Positions 7,545 to 15,753 of a stretch of DNA of 64,000 nt are shown in pieces. Below the pieces are notes generated by a model. It was given only the letters and a program-made list of their open reading frames with translations. It was not told the origin of the DNA and did not search any database. The stretch is taken from positions 248,001-312,000 of the forward strand of contig JACJZJ010000002.1 of NCBI GenBank assembly GCA_020635675.1, in the 5' to 3' direction. The stretch is from Flavobacteriales bacterium. GTDB lineage: Bacteria > Bacteroidota > Bacteroidia > Flavobacteriales_F > PHOS-HE28. Both the position numbers and the translations under genes were made by a program. Position 1 is the first letter of the stretch, and every line of letters starts with the position of its first letter.

Positions 7545-9221
7545 ATGTCCAGGAACATATCCTCCCTCTCGGGCCGCGCTGGAAAAGAGCTCGATGATTC
7601 GCTGTGGGAACGCCTGCAGGCCGCCGCCGCGAAGAACAACGGCACACCCGCGACCGACGCGCTGACCGATGTCGCGGAGGACTTCCTCATCGGCGAGGCC
7701 ATCACCTATGGCACCAGCAGCTTCTACGATTTCCTGAAGAAGGGGAACGCAGGCAAAAAGGCGTACGTGTGCAACGGCAGCACCTGCCTGGTCGCCGGCA
7801 CGCAGGACCATGTGCACGCCGAACTGCGCAGGCATTTCAAGGAGGAGGAGATCGGCCACATGTGCTGCCTCGGCCGCTGCCACGAGAACAGTTCGTTCAA
7901 CGCGGGTGGTGTGAACTACAGTGGCGATGCGATCGATCACCTCGACGAGATCCTGAGCAGTGGCACCGTACCGTCGACCCATCGGGTCGACAGCTACCAC
8001 GTGGGTACCTCCATGTCAGCGCCCATCCTCACCGCGCCGATGCCGTCGCTGGAGGAATTCTACGCCTTGTGGGAACGCGTGCTGACGAGCGACCCCAAGG
8101 ACATCCTGGCCGAGGTGAAGACCGCGACCATCCGCGGACGGGGCGGTGCGGGATTCCCGATGGGACTGAAGTGGGAGAGCTGCGCGAACACGCCCGGCGA
8201 TCAGAAGTACATCGTGTGCAACGCGGACGAGGGCGACCCCGCCGCGTTCAGCGACCGCTACCTGCTGGAGCAACGCCCGCACCTCGTGCTCTTCGGCATG
8301 ATGGTGGCCGGCTATTGCGTGGGTGCGGACACCGGCGTGCTGTACATCCGCGCCGAATACCCCGAGGCGGTGGAGATCGTGAAGCAGGCGGTGAAGGAGC
8401 TGGAGGAAAAAGGCTGGCTCGGAAAGGACATCAAAGGCTCCGGTTTCAACTACCGGTTCAAAGTGATCAAGGCCGCGGGGGCATATGTCTGCGGGGAAGA
8501 GACCGCGTTGCTCAACAGCATCGAAGGCAAGCGTGGCGAAGTGCGCACACGTCCACCCTATCCCACGCAACAGGGGCTCTTCCTCAAGCCGACCGTCGCG
8601 AACAACGTGGAGACGCTCGCCACGGTGCATTGGGTGGTGGAGCACGGCGGTGCGGCCTATGCGAAGCTCGGCACCGAACGCACCACGGGCAGCAAACTGG
8701 TCTGCCTGGATAGCGCCTTCAACCGCCCCGGACTGTACGAGGTGGAATGCGGCACTCCGCTCAGCAAGGTGATCGACGAGCTCGGCCAGGGCTTCAAGAA
8801 GAAGGTGAAGGCCCTCCACATCGGCGGACCGCTCGGCGGGATCGTGCCCCTGAGCAAGGTCGAAAAGCTGGGCATCGACTTCGAGAGCTTCCAGAAGGAG
8901 GGCTTCCTGCTCGGTCACGCCAGCGTGCTGAGCATCCCGGATGACTTCCCCATGATCGCCTACCTCGAACACCTCTTCGAATTCACCGGCATGGAGAGCT
9001 GCGGCAAGTGCTTCCCCTGCCGCATCGGCAGCGTGCGCGGCATGGAGATGATCCAGAAGGCGCGTACCGAGGACTTCAAGATCGACCGCCAGCTGTTCGA
9101 CGACCTCGTGGAGACGATGGAGATCGGCTCGCTGTGCGCGCTGGGTGGTGGACTGCCGCTGGGCGTGAAGAACGCGTTGCAGTATTTCAGTGAGGAGCTG
9201 AAGGGGTATTTCGCTGCCTGA
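7545..9221 (+). CDS. NuoF-like flavoprotein, probable formate dehydrogenase beta subunit
   Basis: The 558-residue product combines a NuoE-type thioredoxin-like [2Fe-2S] domain (Cys 76, 81, 108 and 112; VCNGSTC and CLGRC) with a NuoF-type FMN/NADH domain. The latter has GRGGAGFPMGLKWE and CNADEGDPAAFSDRYLLE. A C-terminal [4Fe-4S] site follows (ESCGKCFPCRIG and a later Cys in SLCALGGG). Such fusions pass electrons between an Fe-S chain and NAD+ in soluble formate dehydrogenases, NAD-reducing hydrogenases and complex I. Because the only matching catalytic subunit nearby is the formate dehydrogenase at 12245, a formate dehydrogenase role is most likely. No separate gamma subunit is present. Confidence 0.82.
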   Translation: MSRNISSLSGRAGKELDDSLWERLQAAAAKNNGTPATDALTDVAEDFLIGEAITYGTSSFYDFLKKGNAGKKAYVCNGSTCLVAGTQDHVHAELRRHFKEEEIGHMCCLGRCHENSSFNAGGVNYSGDAIDHLDEILSSGTVPSTHRVDSYHVGTSMSAPILTAPMPSLEEFYALWERVLTSDPKDILAEVKTATIRGRGGAGFPMGLKWESCANTPGDQKYIVCNADEGDPAAFSDRYLLEQRPHLVLFGMMVAGYCVGADTGVLYIRAEYPEAVEIVKQAVKELEEKGWLGKDIKGSGFNYRFKVIKAAGAYVCGEETALLNSIEGKRGEVRTRPPYPTQQGLFLKPTVANNVETLATVHWVVEHGGAAYAKLGTERTTGSKLVCLDSAFNRPGLYEVECGTPLSKVIDELGQGFKKKVKALHIGGPLGGIVPLSKVEKLGIDFESFQKEGFLLGHASVLSIPDDFPMIAYLEHLFEFTGMESCGKCFPCRIGSVRGMEMIQKARTEDFKIDRQLFDDLVETMEIGSLCALGGGLPLGVKNALQYFSEELKGYFAA

Positions 9222-9227
9222 TCCAGA

Positions 9228-9246
9228 TGTAACCATTTTGGTTACA
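9228..9246. promoter_or_regulatory. operator palindrome upstream of higBA
   Basis: TGTAACCA-TTT-TGGTTACA is a perfect inverted repeat with 8-bp arms. It ends 7 bp before the higB -7 box. HigA-type antitoxins bind such palindromes in their own promoter, so this is the likely autoregulatory operator. Confidence 0.7.
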
Positions 9247-9253
9247 TTCGTCG

Positions 9254-9261
9254 TACCTTCG
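9254..9261 (+). promoter_or_regulatory. -7 box TACCTTCG of the higBA operon
   Basis: TACCTTCG ends 1 nt before the higB ATG at 9263, so the mRNA is probably leaderless. It lies just downstream of the palindrome at 9228-9246. Confidence 0.55.
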
Positions 9262-9262
9262 C

Positions 9263-9568
9263 ATGCGGATCATCAAGCGGAAGACCTTGTTGGACTTTGC
9301 CGCGAAGCATCCCCCAGCCAGACAACCCCTCCTGGCTTGGTATGCCGAAGTGACAAGGGCCGCCTGGTCCAGGCCGAACGACATCAAGACCTCGTTCCGG
9401 ACAGCGGACATCATCGATACCAAACGCGTGGTCTTCAACATCAAGGGCAATAGCTTCCGTCTGATCGCGGACGTGGAGTACCGCATCGGGCTCGTCTTCA
9501 TTGTTCGTGTGATGACGCATGCCGAATACGACAAGGTCGACGTGAACACCATCCATTATGACGGCTAA
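9263..9568 (+). CDS. higB: type II toxin HigB
   Basis: The 101-residue protein begins MRIIKRKTLLDFAAKHP and contains SWSRP-like WSRPNDIKTSFRTAD, then KRVVFNIKGNSFRLIADVEY and FIVRVMTHAEYDKVD. These are signatures of the HigB toxin family (PF09907), a RelE-fold mRNA interferase that cuts messages at the ribosome. It overlaps the antitoxin gene by 11 bp. Gene order (toxin first) is normal for higBA. Confidence 0.9.
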   Translation: MRIIKRKTLLDFAAKHPPARQPLLAWYAEVTRAAWSRPNDIKTSFRTADIIDTKRVVFNIKGNSFRLIADVEYRIGLVFIVRVMTHAEYDKVDVNTIHYDG

Positions 9569-9938
9569 GCTGATCAAGACCAAGAAGGAGCACCAGGCGG
9601 CATTGGCCCGGGTGCACGCATTGATGCAACAGCGACCCGCCTCGGGAAGCCGGGGGATGGACGAGCTCGAACTGTTGGCCCTGCTGGTGTCCGAATACGA
9701 GGAGGAGCATTTTCCCATACCCCCTCCCGATCCCATCGAAGCGATCAAGTTCCGCATCGACCAGCTCGGTCTGCAGGAGAGCGAGCTGGACAAGATCCTC
9801 GGTTCTCGCCAACGGCGTAGTGACATCTTCAATGGGCGACGCAAATTGAGCCTGGGGATGATCCGGGCCTTGCATCAGAAGCTGCGCATTCCGGCCGAGA
9901 CCTTGATCCGCGACTACAAGGTGAAAAAGAAGGCTTGA
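9558..9938 (+). CDS. higA: antitoxin HigA, helix-turn-helix regulator
   Basis: The 126-residue product overlaps higB by 11 bp. Its N-terminal half is acidic and likely binds the toxin (DELELLALLVSEYEEEHFP). The C-terminal half holds an XRE-type helix-turn-helix (QLGLQESELDKILGSRQRRSDIFNGRRKLSLGM). HigA neutralises HigB and represses the operon by binding its palindromic operator, here 9228-9246. Confidence 0.88.
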   Translation: MTAKLIKTKKEHQAALARVHALMQQRPASGSRGMDELELLALLVSEYEEEHFPIPPPDPIEAIKFRIDQLGLQESELDKILGSRQRRSDIFNGRRKLSLGMIRALHQKLRIPAETLIRDYKVKKKA

Positions 9939-9941
9939 TCA

Positions 9942-10490
9942 ATGGCCCCTACTGCCCGCGTCATCGCCGTCTGCAGCAAGGCCGAGAACGGTGTGGGCAA
10001 AGTGCCGCGTGACCAGGTCCGTCTGATCGCCGACTCCGGCGTGGAGGGCGACGTGCATGCGGGAAGCACCGTTCGCCATCTGCACATGATGCGGAAGGAT
10101 CCCACGCGTCCCAACCTGCGGCAGGTGCACCTGATCCATGCCGAGCTGCACGATGAACTGCGGGAGAGGGGCTTCACCATCACCCCCGGCGCCATGGGCG
10201 AGAACATCACCACGCGCGGGGTGGACCTGCTCCACTTGAAACGCGGCACGCGCCTGCACCTGGGCGACGAAGCGGTGATCGAGTTGACCGGCACGCGCGA
10301 CCCGTGCAGGCAACTGGACGGCATCCAACCCGGGCTTATGGAGGCCACGTTGGAACGTCTGCCCGACGGCACATTGCTGCGCAAGACCGGCGTGATGAGC
10401 ATCGTGCTGCAGGGTGGTGTGGTGCGACCCGGTGATCCCATCCGCGTGGAGGTGCCGAAGGAGGCGACGGAGGCGTTGGAGCCGGTGTAA
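9942..10490 (+). CDS. MOSC domain protein
   Basis: The 182-residue product is a single MOSC domain (RVIAVCSKAENGVGKVPRDQ; GAMGENITTRGVDL; ELTGTRDPCRQLDGIQPG). The conserved Cys in TGTRDPCRQ is the residue MOSC proteins use to handle sulfur or the molybdenum cofactor. MOSC proteins act as Moco carriers or reductases of N-hydroxylated compounds. It starts 3 bp after higA and may be read with it. Its place between the two formate dehydrogenase genes fits Moco handling, but this is inference. Confidence 0.85.
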   Translation: MAPTARVIAVCSKAENGVGKVPRDQVRLIADSGVEGDVHAGSTVRHLHMMRKDPTRPNLRQVHLIHAELHDELRERGFTITPGAMGENITTRGVDLLHLKRGTRLHLGDEAVIELTGTRDPCRQLDGIQPGLMEATLERLPDGTLLRKTGVMSIVLQGGVVRPGDPIRVEVPKEATEALEPV

Positions 10491-10532
10491 GGACCCACCG
10501 CAAAGACGCAAGGCGCAAAGTGTGGGCGCACA

Positions 10533-10544
10533 CGGAGGCACGGA
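10533..10544 (+). repeat. copy 1 of intergenic element containing CGGAGGCACGGA
   Basis: This 12-mer, followed closely by CTCTGC, lies in the 74-bp gap after the MOSC gene, which also holds GCAAAGACGCAAGGCGCAAAG. An identical 12-mer occurs at 11115-11126, on the other side of the next gene. Confidence 0.5.
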
Positions 10545-10564
10545 ATTCCTCTGCGTTCTCTGGA

Positions 10565-11086
10565 TCATCTGTGGACCCCCTCCCGATCCGTTGGCAGCCG
10601 CACCAACCGGAAGGCATGGCTCAACCCCACCGACCAGGTGTTCATGCCGCCGGGATCATCACCTGCAAGTCGGATGTCGTACCGCGCCGTGAGCTTCACC
10701 TTCTGCAGGCCCACGCCCAACTCCGGACGCAGCACGGTGATGCCGCCATCGTGGAAGTACTGCACCGCCTGCAGGCCGAAGGCCGCTCCGCCTATCAGGA
10801 ACACGCCCGCGTTCACACCATACCGCTCCGGTCGGTCCACCCGCGCTTCCACACCGACGTGATAGCCGAGGCTGTAAGGATGATGCGTCACACCGTAGGT
10901 CGTGCGGCCAATTCCCAGTTCGGCCACACCGGTCAGGCCCTGCGCATAGCCCGCCAACAGGGTTAGCTCATCGTGCCGCACGGAATAAGGTGACACATAC
11001 GCGGTGTCCGGCACCTGTGCATGGACCGCATCGGTGATCAAGCACCACACCACGAACACCGCCGGCCACCGGAACGTTGCGGCCAT
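10565..11086 (-). CDS. small exported, outer-membrane-type protein of unknown function
   Basis: The 173-residue product has a signal peptide (MAATFRWPAVFVVWCLITDAVHA). The rest alternates polar and hydrophobic residues with many Gly, Tyr and Val (ELTLLAGYAQGLTGVAELGI; SLGYHVGVEARV; NTWSVGLSHAF), as expected for a small beta-barrel. No named family is recognised. A -7 box lies 6 nt before the ATG. It is transcribed against the flanking MOSC and fdhA genes. Confidence 0.65.
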   Translation of the reverse strand: MAATFRWPAVFVVWCLITDAVHAQVPDTAYVSPYSVRHDELTLLAGYAQGLTGVAELGIGRTTYGVTHHPYSLGYHVGVEARVDRPERYGVNAGVFLIGGAAFGLQAVQYFHDGGITVLRPELGVGLQKVKLTARYDIRLAGDDPGGMNTWSVGLSHAFRLVRLPTDREGVHR

Positions 11087-11092
11087 CGCTGT

Positions 11093-11100
11093 TCAAGATA
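11093..11100 (-). promoter_or_regulatory. -7 box TATCTTGA for the small outer-membrane-type gene
   Basis: TATCTTGA on the minus strand lies 6 nt before the ATG at 11086. Confidence 0.45.
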
Positions 11101-11114
11101 GCAGCGCACGCGCG

Positions 11115-11126
11115 CGGAGGCACGGA
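11115..11126 (+). repeat. copy 2 of intergenic element containing CGGAGGCACGGA
   Basis: The 12-mer is identical to 10533-10544 and in the same orientation, again followed by CTCTGC. The two copies flank the small outer-membrane-type gene. Confidence 0.5.
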
Positions 11127-11145
11127 GCTCTGCAGTGCGCTCCGA

Positions 11146-12111
11146 TCAGGAAGCCGCCGGCTCCTTCAAGGGGCCGGTCTCATTGGCGACCGGCTTCAGG
11201 GTGTGCAGGTAGTTCCAGATCGCCTTCAGGTCGTCGTCGCTGAAGCGCGCGAAATTGGCCCAGGGCATCTGGCTGTCGGGGAACGTGGAGCCCGCACGGA
11301 ACCGCGCCTTGAACTGTGCGAAGTCCCAGCTGTGCAGGTGACCGGTCACCGGGTCGGGCGTGAGGTTCGGCGTGTTGAAGAAGCTGCCCGGCCTGATGCC
11401 CTCCATGTGGCGCCAGCCCGCGAAGCGCGGGCCGATGAAATCCCCCGTCATCAGATCGCGCTCCGTGTGGCAGCCGGCGCAGTTGCTCACGCTGTTCGCC
11501 AGGTATTCCCCGTAGACCACCGAAGTGTCCGGGCGCACCGCCTTCGGCCGTTCCGCGTCCAGCGGTCCCATCGGCTTGATCAGGAAGGCCTTCACCGCTT
11601 TGCCGAGGAAGTTGAAGGTGTGTGGCGGCACCTCCACCGGATCGCCCGGCACGGTGCGCAGGTAGCTGATCACGGCCTGCAGGTCGGCATCGCTCAGCAT
11701 GTAGAAGGGCATGAAGTCGAAGATGGCGCGACCGTCGCTGCCCACGCCATAGCGCAGGGTGCGCGCGATCTCCTGGTCCGACAGGCGACCGACACCGTAG
11801 GTCTTGTCGTTGGTGATGTTGCGTGAGTAGATCGTACCCACCGGCAGCACGAAGGGCATGCCGCCATGCAGCGGCACGGGCTCGCCCTTCACGAACGCGG
11901 TCTCATGCGCCTTGTCGGTGTGGCATCCGGTGCAATGGGCGGGACCGTTCACCAGGTAGCTGCCGCGGGCGATCACCGCGCTGTCCGTACTGGCGGTGAT
12001 GTCCGGATAGGGCGCCTCGAACTGCAGGTGTTGGCGGCCGAACACCGTGGCGACGAAGACCGCGACGACGAGCAGCAGCACGATGCCCGTCCATTTCAGG
12101 ATGCGTTTCAT
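11146..12111 (-). CDS. membrane-anchored diheme cytochrome c (second paralogue)
   Basis: The 321-residue product has an N-terminal hydrophobic anchor (MKRILKWTGIVLLLVVAVFV). Two cytochrome c domains follow, with CTGCH and CAGCH haem sites, and Met-bearing segments (FDFMPFYML, DSQMPWANF) as possible axial ligands. Layout and length match the cytochrome at 4520-5506. It is divergent from fdhA, with a 133-bp gap holding promoters for both. An electron-transfer role is certain from the haems; a link to formate oxidation is only suggested by position. Confidence 0.82.
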   Translation of the reverse strand: MKRILKWTGIVLLLVVAVFVATVFGRQHLQFEAPYPDITASTDSAVIARGSYLVNGPAHCTGCHTDKAHETAFVKGEPVPLHGGMPFVLPVGTIYSRNITNDKTYGVGRLSDQEIARTLRYGVGSDGRAIFDFMPFYMLSDADLQAVISYLRTVPGDPVEVPPHTFNFLGKAVKAFLIKPMGPLDAERPKAVRPDTSVVYGEYLANSVSNCAGCHTERDLMTGDFIGPRFAGWRHMEGIRPGSFFNTPNLTPDPVTGHLHSWDFAQFKARFRAGSTFPDSQMPWANFARFSDDDLKAIWNYLHTLKPVANETGPLKEPAAS

Positions 12112-12141
12112 GAGGATGTGGGTTGTTCCGGTATGGTGGGA

Positions 12142-12149
12142 CGAAGTAA
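12142..12149 (-). promoter_or_regulatory. -7-like box TTACTTCG for the diheme cytochrome c
   Basis: TTACTTCG on the minus strand differs from TAnnTTCG at one base and lies 30 nt before the ATG at 12111. Confidence 0.35.
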
Positions 12150-12210
12150 GGCGGCGGTTGTTACAGGGGCCTTCGCGACTGGTCGCACCCTCGGCCTGAC
12201 CCCCACCCCT

Positions 12211-12218
12211 TACCTTAG
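12211..12218 (+). promoter_or_regulatory. -7-like box TACCTTAG for fdhA
   Basis: TACCTTAG lies 26 nt before the ATG at 12245. Confidence 0.45.
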
Positions 12219-12244
12219 TGGGTCGGTCCACCAACCGCTCCACC

Positions 12245-15082
12245 ATGCAGACGCCCCAAGCCAAGCATCCCTCCGCTCCTTCCGCCAAGCAGACCACCGC
12301 GGCCCCTCCCGCTTCCAACGCGGTGAGGACCGACGTGGACGTCGCCTACATCAACGGCAAGGCGCATCCGATCATCAAGGGCGAAACGATGCTGCAGTTC
12401 CTGCGCCGGCACCTGGGCCCGAACCCCGTGCCCACGCTCTGCGACGCGCCCAACCTGGAGCCCTTCGGCAGCTGCCGGGTGTGCAGCGTGGAGGTCGCCC
12501 TGCAGGAGGATGGTCCGAAGAAGGTGATGGCCTCGTGCCACACCCCGATCGGCAACGGCATGTACATCACCACGAACAGCCCGCGCATGGAGCGGCTGCG
12601 GAAGAACATCGTGGAGCTGGTGCTGACCGACTACGACACCGAACGCCTCAAGACCGAGGACCACGGCGCCAACGAACTGTACAACGTGGTGCAGCAGGTC
12701 GGTTTCGACATCGACAGCGTGCGCTACCCCAAGGGGAGGAACCACCTGAGCACGCCCATGGATACCTCGCATCCGTATATGGTATCCGACTTGAGCGCGT
12801 GCATCAGCTGCTACCGCTGCGTGCGCGCCTGCGACGAGGTGCAGGGCGAGTTCGTGCTGACGATGGCCGGCCGCGGTTTCGACAACCACATCGTGAAGGG
12901 CACCGATGAGAGCTTCTTCGCCAGCGACTGCGTGAGCTGCGGCGCCTGCGCCCAGGCCTGCCCCACCAGCGCCATCACCGACGTGTTCCGCAGCAAGGAG
13001 ACCGAGGCCGACCGCATCGTACGCACCGTGTGCACCTATTGCGGCGTGGGCTGCAACCTGGATGTGCGCGTAAAGGATGAAAAAGTGGTGGCCATCCGCG
13101 CACCCTACAACGCCGAGGCCAACAGCGGGCACACCTGCCTGAAGGGCCGCTACGCCTTCAGCTTCTACGACCACCCCGACCGCCTGCGCACCCCGCTGAT
13201 CAAGCGCGACGGGAAGTTCGAGGAAGCCACCTGGGACGAGGCCTACACCTTCATCGTGGACAAGCTCACCCAGCTGAAGAAGGACCACGGGCCGGACAGC
13301 ATCGCCGGCATCAGCAGCGCGCGCACGCCCAACGAGGAGAACTACCTGATGCAGAAGTTCATGCGGGCGGTGATCGGCACCAACAACATCGACTGCTGCG
13401 CGCGCGTGTGCCACAGTCCCACCGCCCTGGGCATGCAGCGCACCTACGGCACCGGCGCCGCCACCAACAGCATCGACGACCTGAAGGACACCGACACGAT
13501 CATGGTGATCGGTGCCAACCCCACCGATGCACACCCGGTGACCGGCGCCCGCATCAAGCAGCAGGTGATGAAGGGCAAGACGCTGATCGTGATCGATCCG
13601 CGCCGCATCGAGCTGGCCCGCTATGCCAAGTACCACCTGCAACTGAAGCCCGGCACCAACGTGGCCCTGCTGAACATGATGATGCACTACATCATCGCCG
13701 AGGGCCTGGTGGACGTCGCCTTCATCGATGCGCGCACCGAGGGCTGGGAGGAGTTCCGCGACCAGCTGCTGGCGCTGGACATCGCCAAAATGGAACAGGT
13801 CACCGGCGTGGACCGGAACCTCGTGCGCGAAGCCGCCATCGCCTATGCGAAGAGCCCCGCGGCCATGAGCTTCCACGGGCTGGGCGTCACCGAACATTCG
13901 CAGGGCACCTTCACGGTGATGCAGATCGCCGACCTGGCGATGATGACAGGCAACATCGGCCGGCGCGGCGTGGGCGTGAACCCGCTGCGCGGGCAGAACA
14001 ACGTGCAGGGCGCGGCCGACATGGGCGCGCAGCCGCACCAGGGCGCCGGCTACCTGGACGTGACCAAGGCCGACGTGAACAAGCTGTACCAGGAGCACTA
14101 CGGCGTGCCCGTGCCCAGCCACATCGGGTGGAAGATCCCCGAAATGTTCAACGCCGCCATCGACGGGCGGCTGAAGGCGCTCTGGCTGATCGGGGAGGAC
14201 GTGGTGCAGACGGACCCCAACACCAACAAGGTGATCAAGGCCATGGACAGCCTGGAGCTGCTCGTGGTGCAGGAGCTCTTCATGACCGAGACGGCGAAGT
14301 ATGCGGACGTGGTGCTGCCCGGCGCCAGCTTCCTGGAGAAGAGCGGCACATTCACCAACGGCGAGCGCCGCGTGCAACGCGTGAACGCCGTGGTGGAACC
14401 GCTGGAGGGCACCAAGAGCGACGGCCAGATCATCGTGGACCTGATGAACCGCATGGGTTTCGAACAGCCCGACTACCACCCCTCCTGGGTCCTCGAGGAG
14501 ATCAGCCGCATCGTGCCCTTCTTCAAGGGCATCCGCTGGGAGACCCTGGGTGAGAACGGCAAGCAATGGCCCGTGGCGGCGGACGGCACGGACACGCAGA
14601 TCCTGCACACCGAGACCTTCAAGCGCGGCAAGGGGAAGTTCTTCATGCCCGAGTGGATCGAGAGCAAGGAGGTGGCCGCCCACGGGAAGGACTACCCCTA
14701 CATCATCACCACCAACCGCGAGCTGGAGCACTACAACTGCGGCACCATGACGCGCCGCACCCGCAACAACGACATCCTGACGGAGGACGTGCTGCTGATC
14801 CACCCGGACGACGCCCGCGCCAACGGCCTGGCCGAAGGCGACATGGTGTGCGTGGAAAGCCCGCGCGGCAAGGTGGACATCAAGGCGCGCATCACCGACG
14901 AGGTGAAGCCCGGCATCCTCAGCAGCACCTTCCACTTCCCGGAGATCATGCTGAACATCATCACCAGCGACGTGCACGACACCGAGGCGCTATGCCCCGA
15001 GTACAAGGTGGTGAGCTGCAGGATCCGGAAGGCGAGGAAGGGGCATTTGCGGAAGGCGGGGGAGGTGGTGGAGAAGGCGTGA
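12245..15082 (+). CDS. fdhA: formate dehydrogenase alpha subunit, Mo-bisMGD, Cys form
   Basis: The 945-residue enzyme has a complex I-like N-terminus with a [2Fe-2S] site (Cys 66, 77, 80 and 98). A His-containing segment near 160-178 precedes two ferredoxin [4Fe-4S] clusters (Cys 186, 189, 192 and 196; Cys 229, 232, 235 and 239). The molybdopterin domain follows, with its own [4Fe-4S] site (CTYCGVGC, Cys 263, 266, 270 and 298). The active site reads NNIDCCARVCHSPTALG: Cys 389 takes the place of selenocysteine in E. coli FdhF, followed by the conserved His 390. This domain order matches NAD-dependent cytosolic formate dehydrogenases. Its flavoprotein partner lies 3 kb upstream at 7545 rather than next to it. 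The 3' end is partly duplicated at 15754-15909. Confidence 0.92.
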   Translation: MQTPQAKHPSAPSAKQTTAAPPASNAVRTDVDVAYINGKAHPIIKGETMLQFLRRHLGPNPVPTLCDAPNLEPFGSCRVCSVEVALQEDGPKKVMASCHTPIGNGMYITTNSPRMERLRKNIVELVLTDYDTERLKTEDHGANELYNVVQQVGFDIDSVRYPKGRNHLSTPMDTSHPYMVSDLSACISCYRCVRACDEVQGEFVLTMAGRGFDNHIVKGTDESFFASDCVSCGACAQACPTSAITDVFRSKETEADRIVRTVCTYCGVGCNLDVRVKDEKVVAIRAPYNAEANSGHTCLKGRYAFSFYDHPDRLRTPLIKRDGKFEEATWDEAYTFIVDKLTQLKKDHGPDSIAGISSARTPNEENYLMQKFMRAVIGTNNIDCCARVCHSPTALGMQRTYGTGAATNSIDDLKDTDTIMVIGANPTDAHPVTGARIKQQVMKGKTLIVIDPRRIELARYAKYHLQLKPGTNVALLNMMMHYIIAEGLVDVAFIDARTEGWEEFRDQLLALDIAKMEQVTGVDRNLVREAAIAYAKSPAAMSFHGLGVTEHSQGTFTVMQIADLAMMTGNIGRRGVGVNPLRGQNNVQGAADMGAQPHQGAGYLDVTKADVNKLYQEHYGVPVPSHIGWKIPEMFNAAIDGRLKALWLIGEDVVQTDPNTNKVIKAMDSLELLVVQELFMTETAKYADVVLPGASFLEKSGTFTNGERRVQRVNAVVEPLEGTKSDGQIIVDLMNRMGFEQPDYHPSWVLEEISRIVPFFKGIRWETLGENGKQWPVAADGTDTQILHTETFKRGKGKFFMPEWIESKEVAAHGKDYPYIITTNRELEHYNCGTMTRRTRNNDILTEDVLLIHPDDARANGLAEGDMVCVESPRGKVDIKARITDEVKPGILSSTFHFPEIMLNIITSDVHDTEALCPEYKVVSCRIRKARKGHLRKAGEVVEKA

Positions 15083-15092
15083 GGAGGTAAGC

Positions 15093-15743
15093 ATGCAAGT
15101 GCACTTGGCCACGCGCGGACCCAACCTTATTCCGGCTCTACTCATAGGTGCAATGGTCGTTACCTTGGGCTGTAGAACCGAGCGATAAGTTATTGAACAA
15201 CGCTCTTGGAATGCCTCGGAACTTTTTCCCGAGCCGAAACGCTCAGGCAATCGGTCGACGTTAGGCGACACCCTGAATGTCGTCGAAACAATTTCCGGGG
15301 ATACTTCGACCATCCAATGGATCGACCTGCGCGATACAAGCCGCTGGGCCATGGAACACCCATACATGGAGCGCTATGTCCGCAATGGTTCGAAGAGGCC
15401 GGTCATGCTCGATTGCGCGACGAAGGTCATCGTGCCTTGCGATAGCTTGGAATTCATCTTCTGTACGGATTCGCTGATCTCGAGATACTCGCGTGAGAAG
15501 GACCGTAGCTCTGCGCTCCGGCAACTAAGAAGGATCAGGTGACAAGGGTCGGGAAAGTTCCTCGGGGATGCGCTTTGGGCCGTTTCGAATGGGGTTCCAT
15601 TCAATGTATCCCCTAACACAGACCTCTCAATGATCAACATAGCTGACTTCAATACAGGACGGTCGGCTGGCCTTATTTACTACATTATTAGTATGCGTGG
15701 AGATACTGCTGGACATTTCATTCGCCCGCGTTGGGTACAGTGA
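15093..15743 (+). pseudogene. lipoprotein pseudogene with two in-frame stops
   Basis: One reading frame is open from the ATG at 15093 to the TGA at 15741 except for a TAA at 15186 and a TGA at 15540. It starts with a lipoprotein signal (LIPALLIGAMVVTLGC). After the first stop it continues with coding-like text (TLNVVETISGDTSTIQWIDL; CATKVIVPCDSLEFIF; then GKFLGDALWAVSNGVPFN; IYYIISMRGDTAGHFIRP). There is no frameshift. Each stop is one base away from a sense codon, so this is probably a recently inactivated gene of about 216 codons. No family is recognised. Base composition is lower in GC than the neighbours. Confidence 0.6.
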
Positions 15744-15753
15744 CCGAAGCCGC

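Noticed and set aside
6937..7647. Upstream extension of the YHYH frame
   Set aside because: It covers the two tiny basic genes and their terminator in another frame, and the signal peptide begins at 6936.
13396..13416. Possible selenocysteine site in fdhA
   Set aside because: The catalytic codon is TGC (Cys 389), not TGA, so no recoding is needed.
12215..14977. Open frame of 920 codons on the minus strand opposite fdhA
   Set aside because: It is a shadow of the GC-rich fdhA gene: long runs of His, Val, Gly and Ala with no motif, and the plus strand has complete Fe-S and molybdopterin sites.
15186..15542. Stop-codon recoding in the broken lipoprotein gene
   Set aside because: Two different stop types (TAA and TGA), no nearby recoding structure and a scarred setting make simple inactivation more likely.
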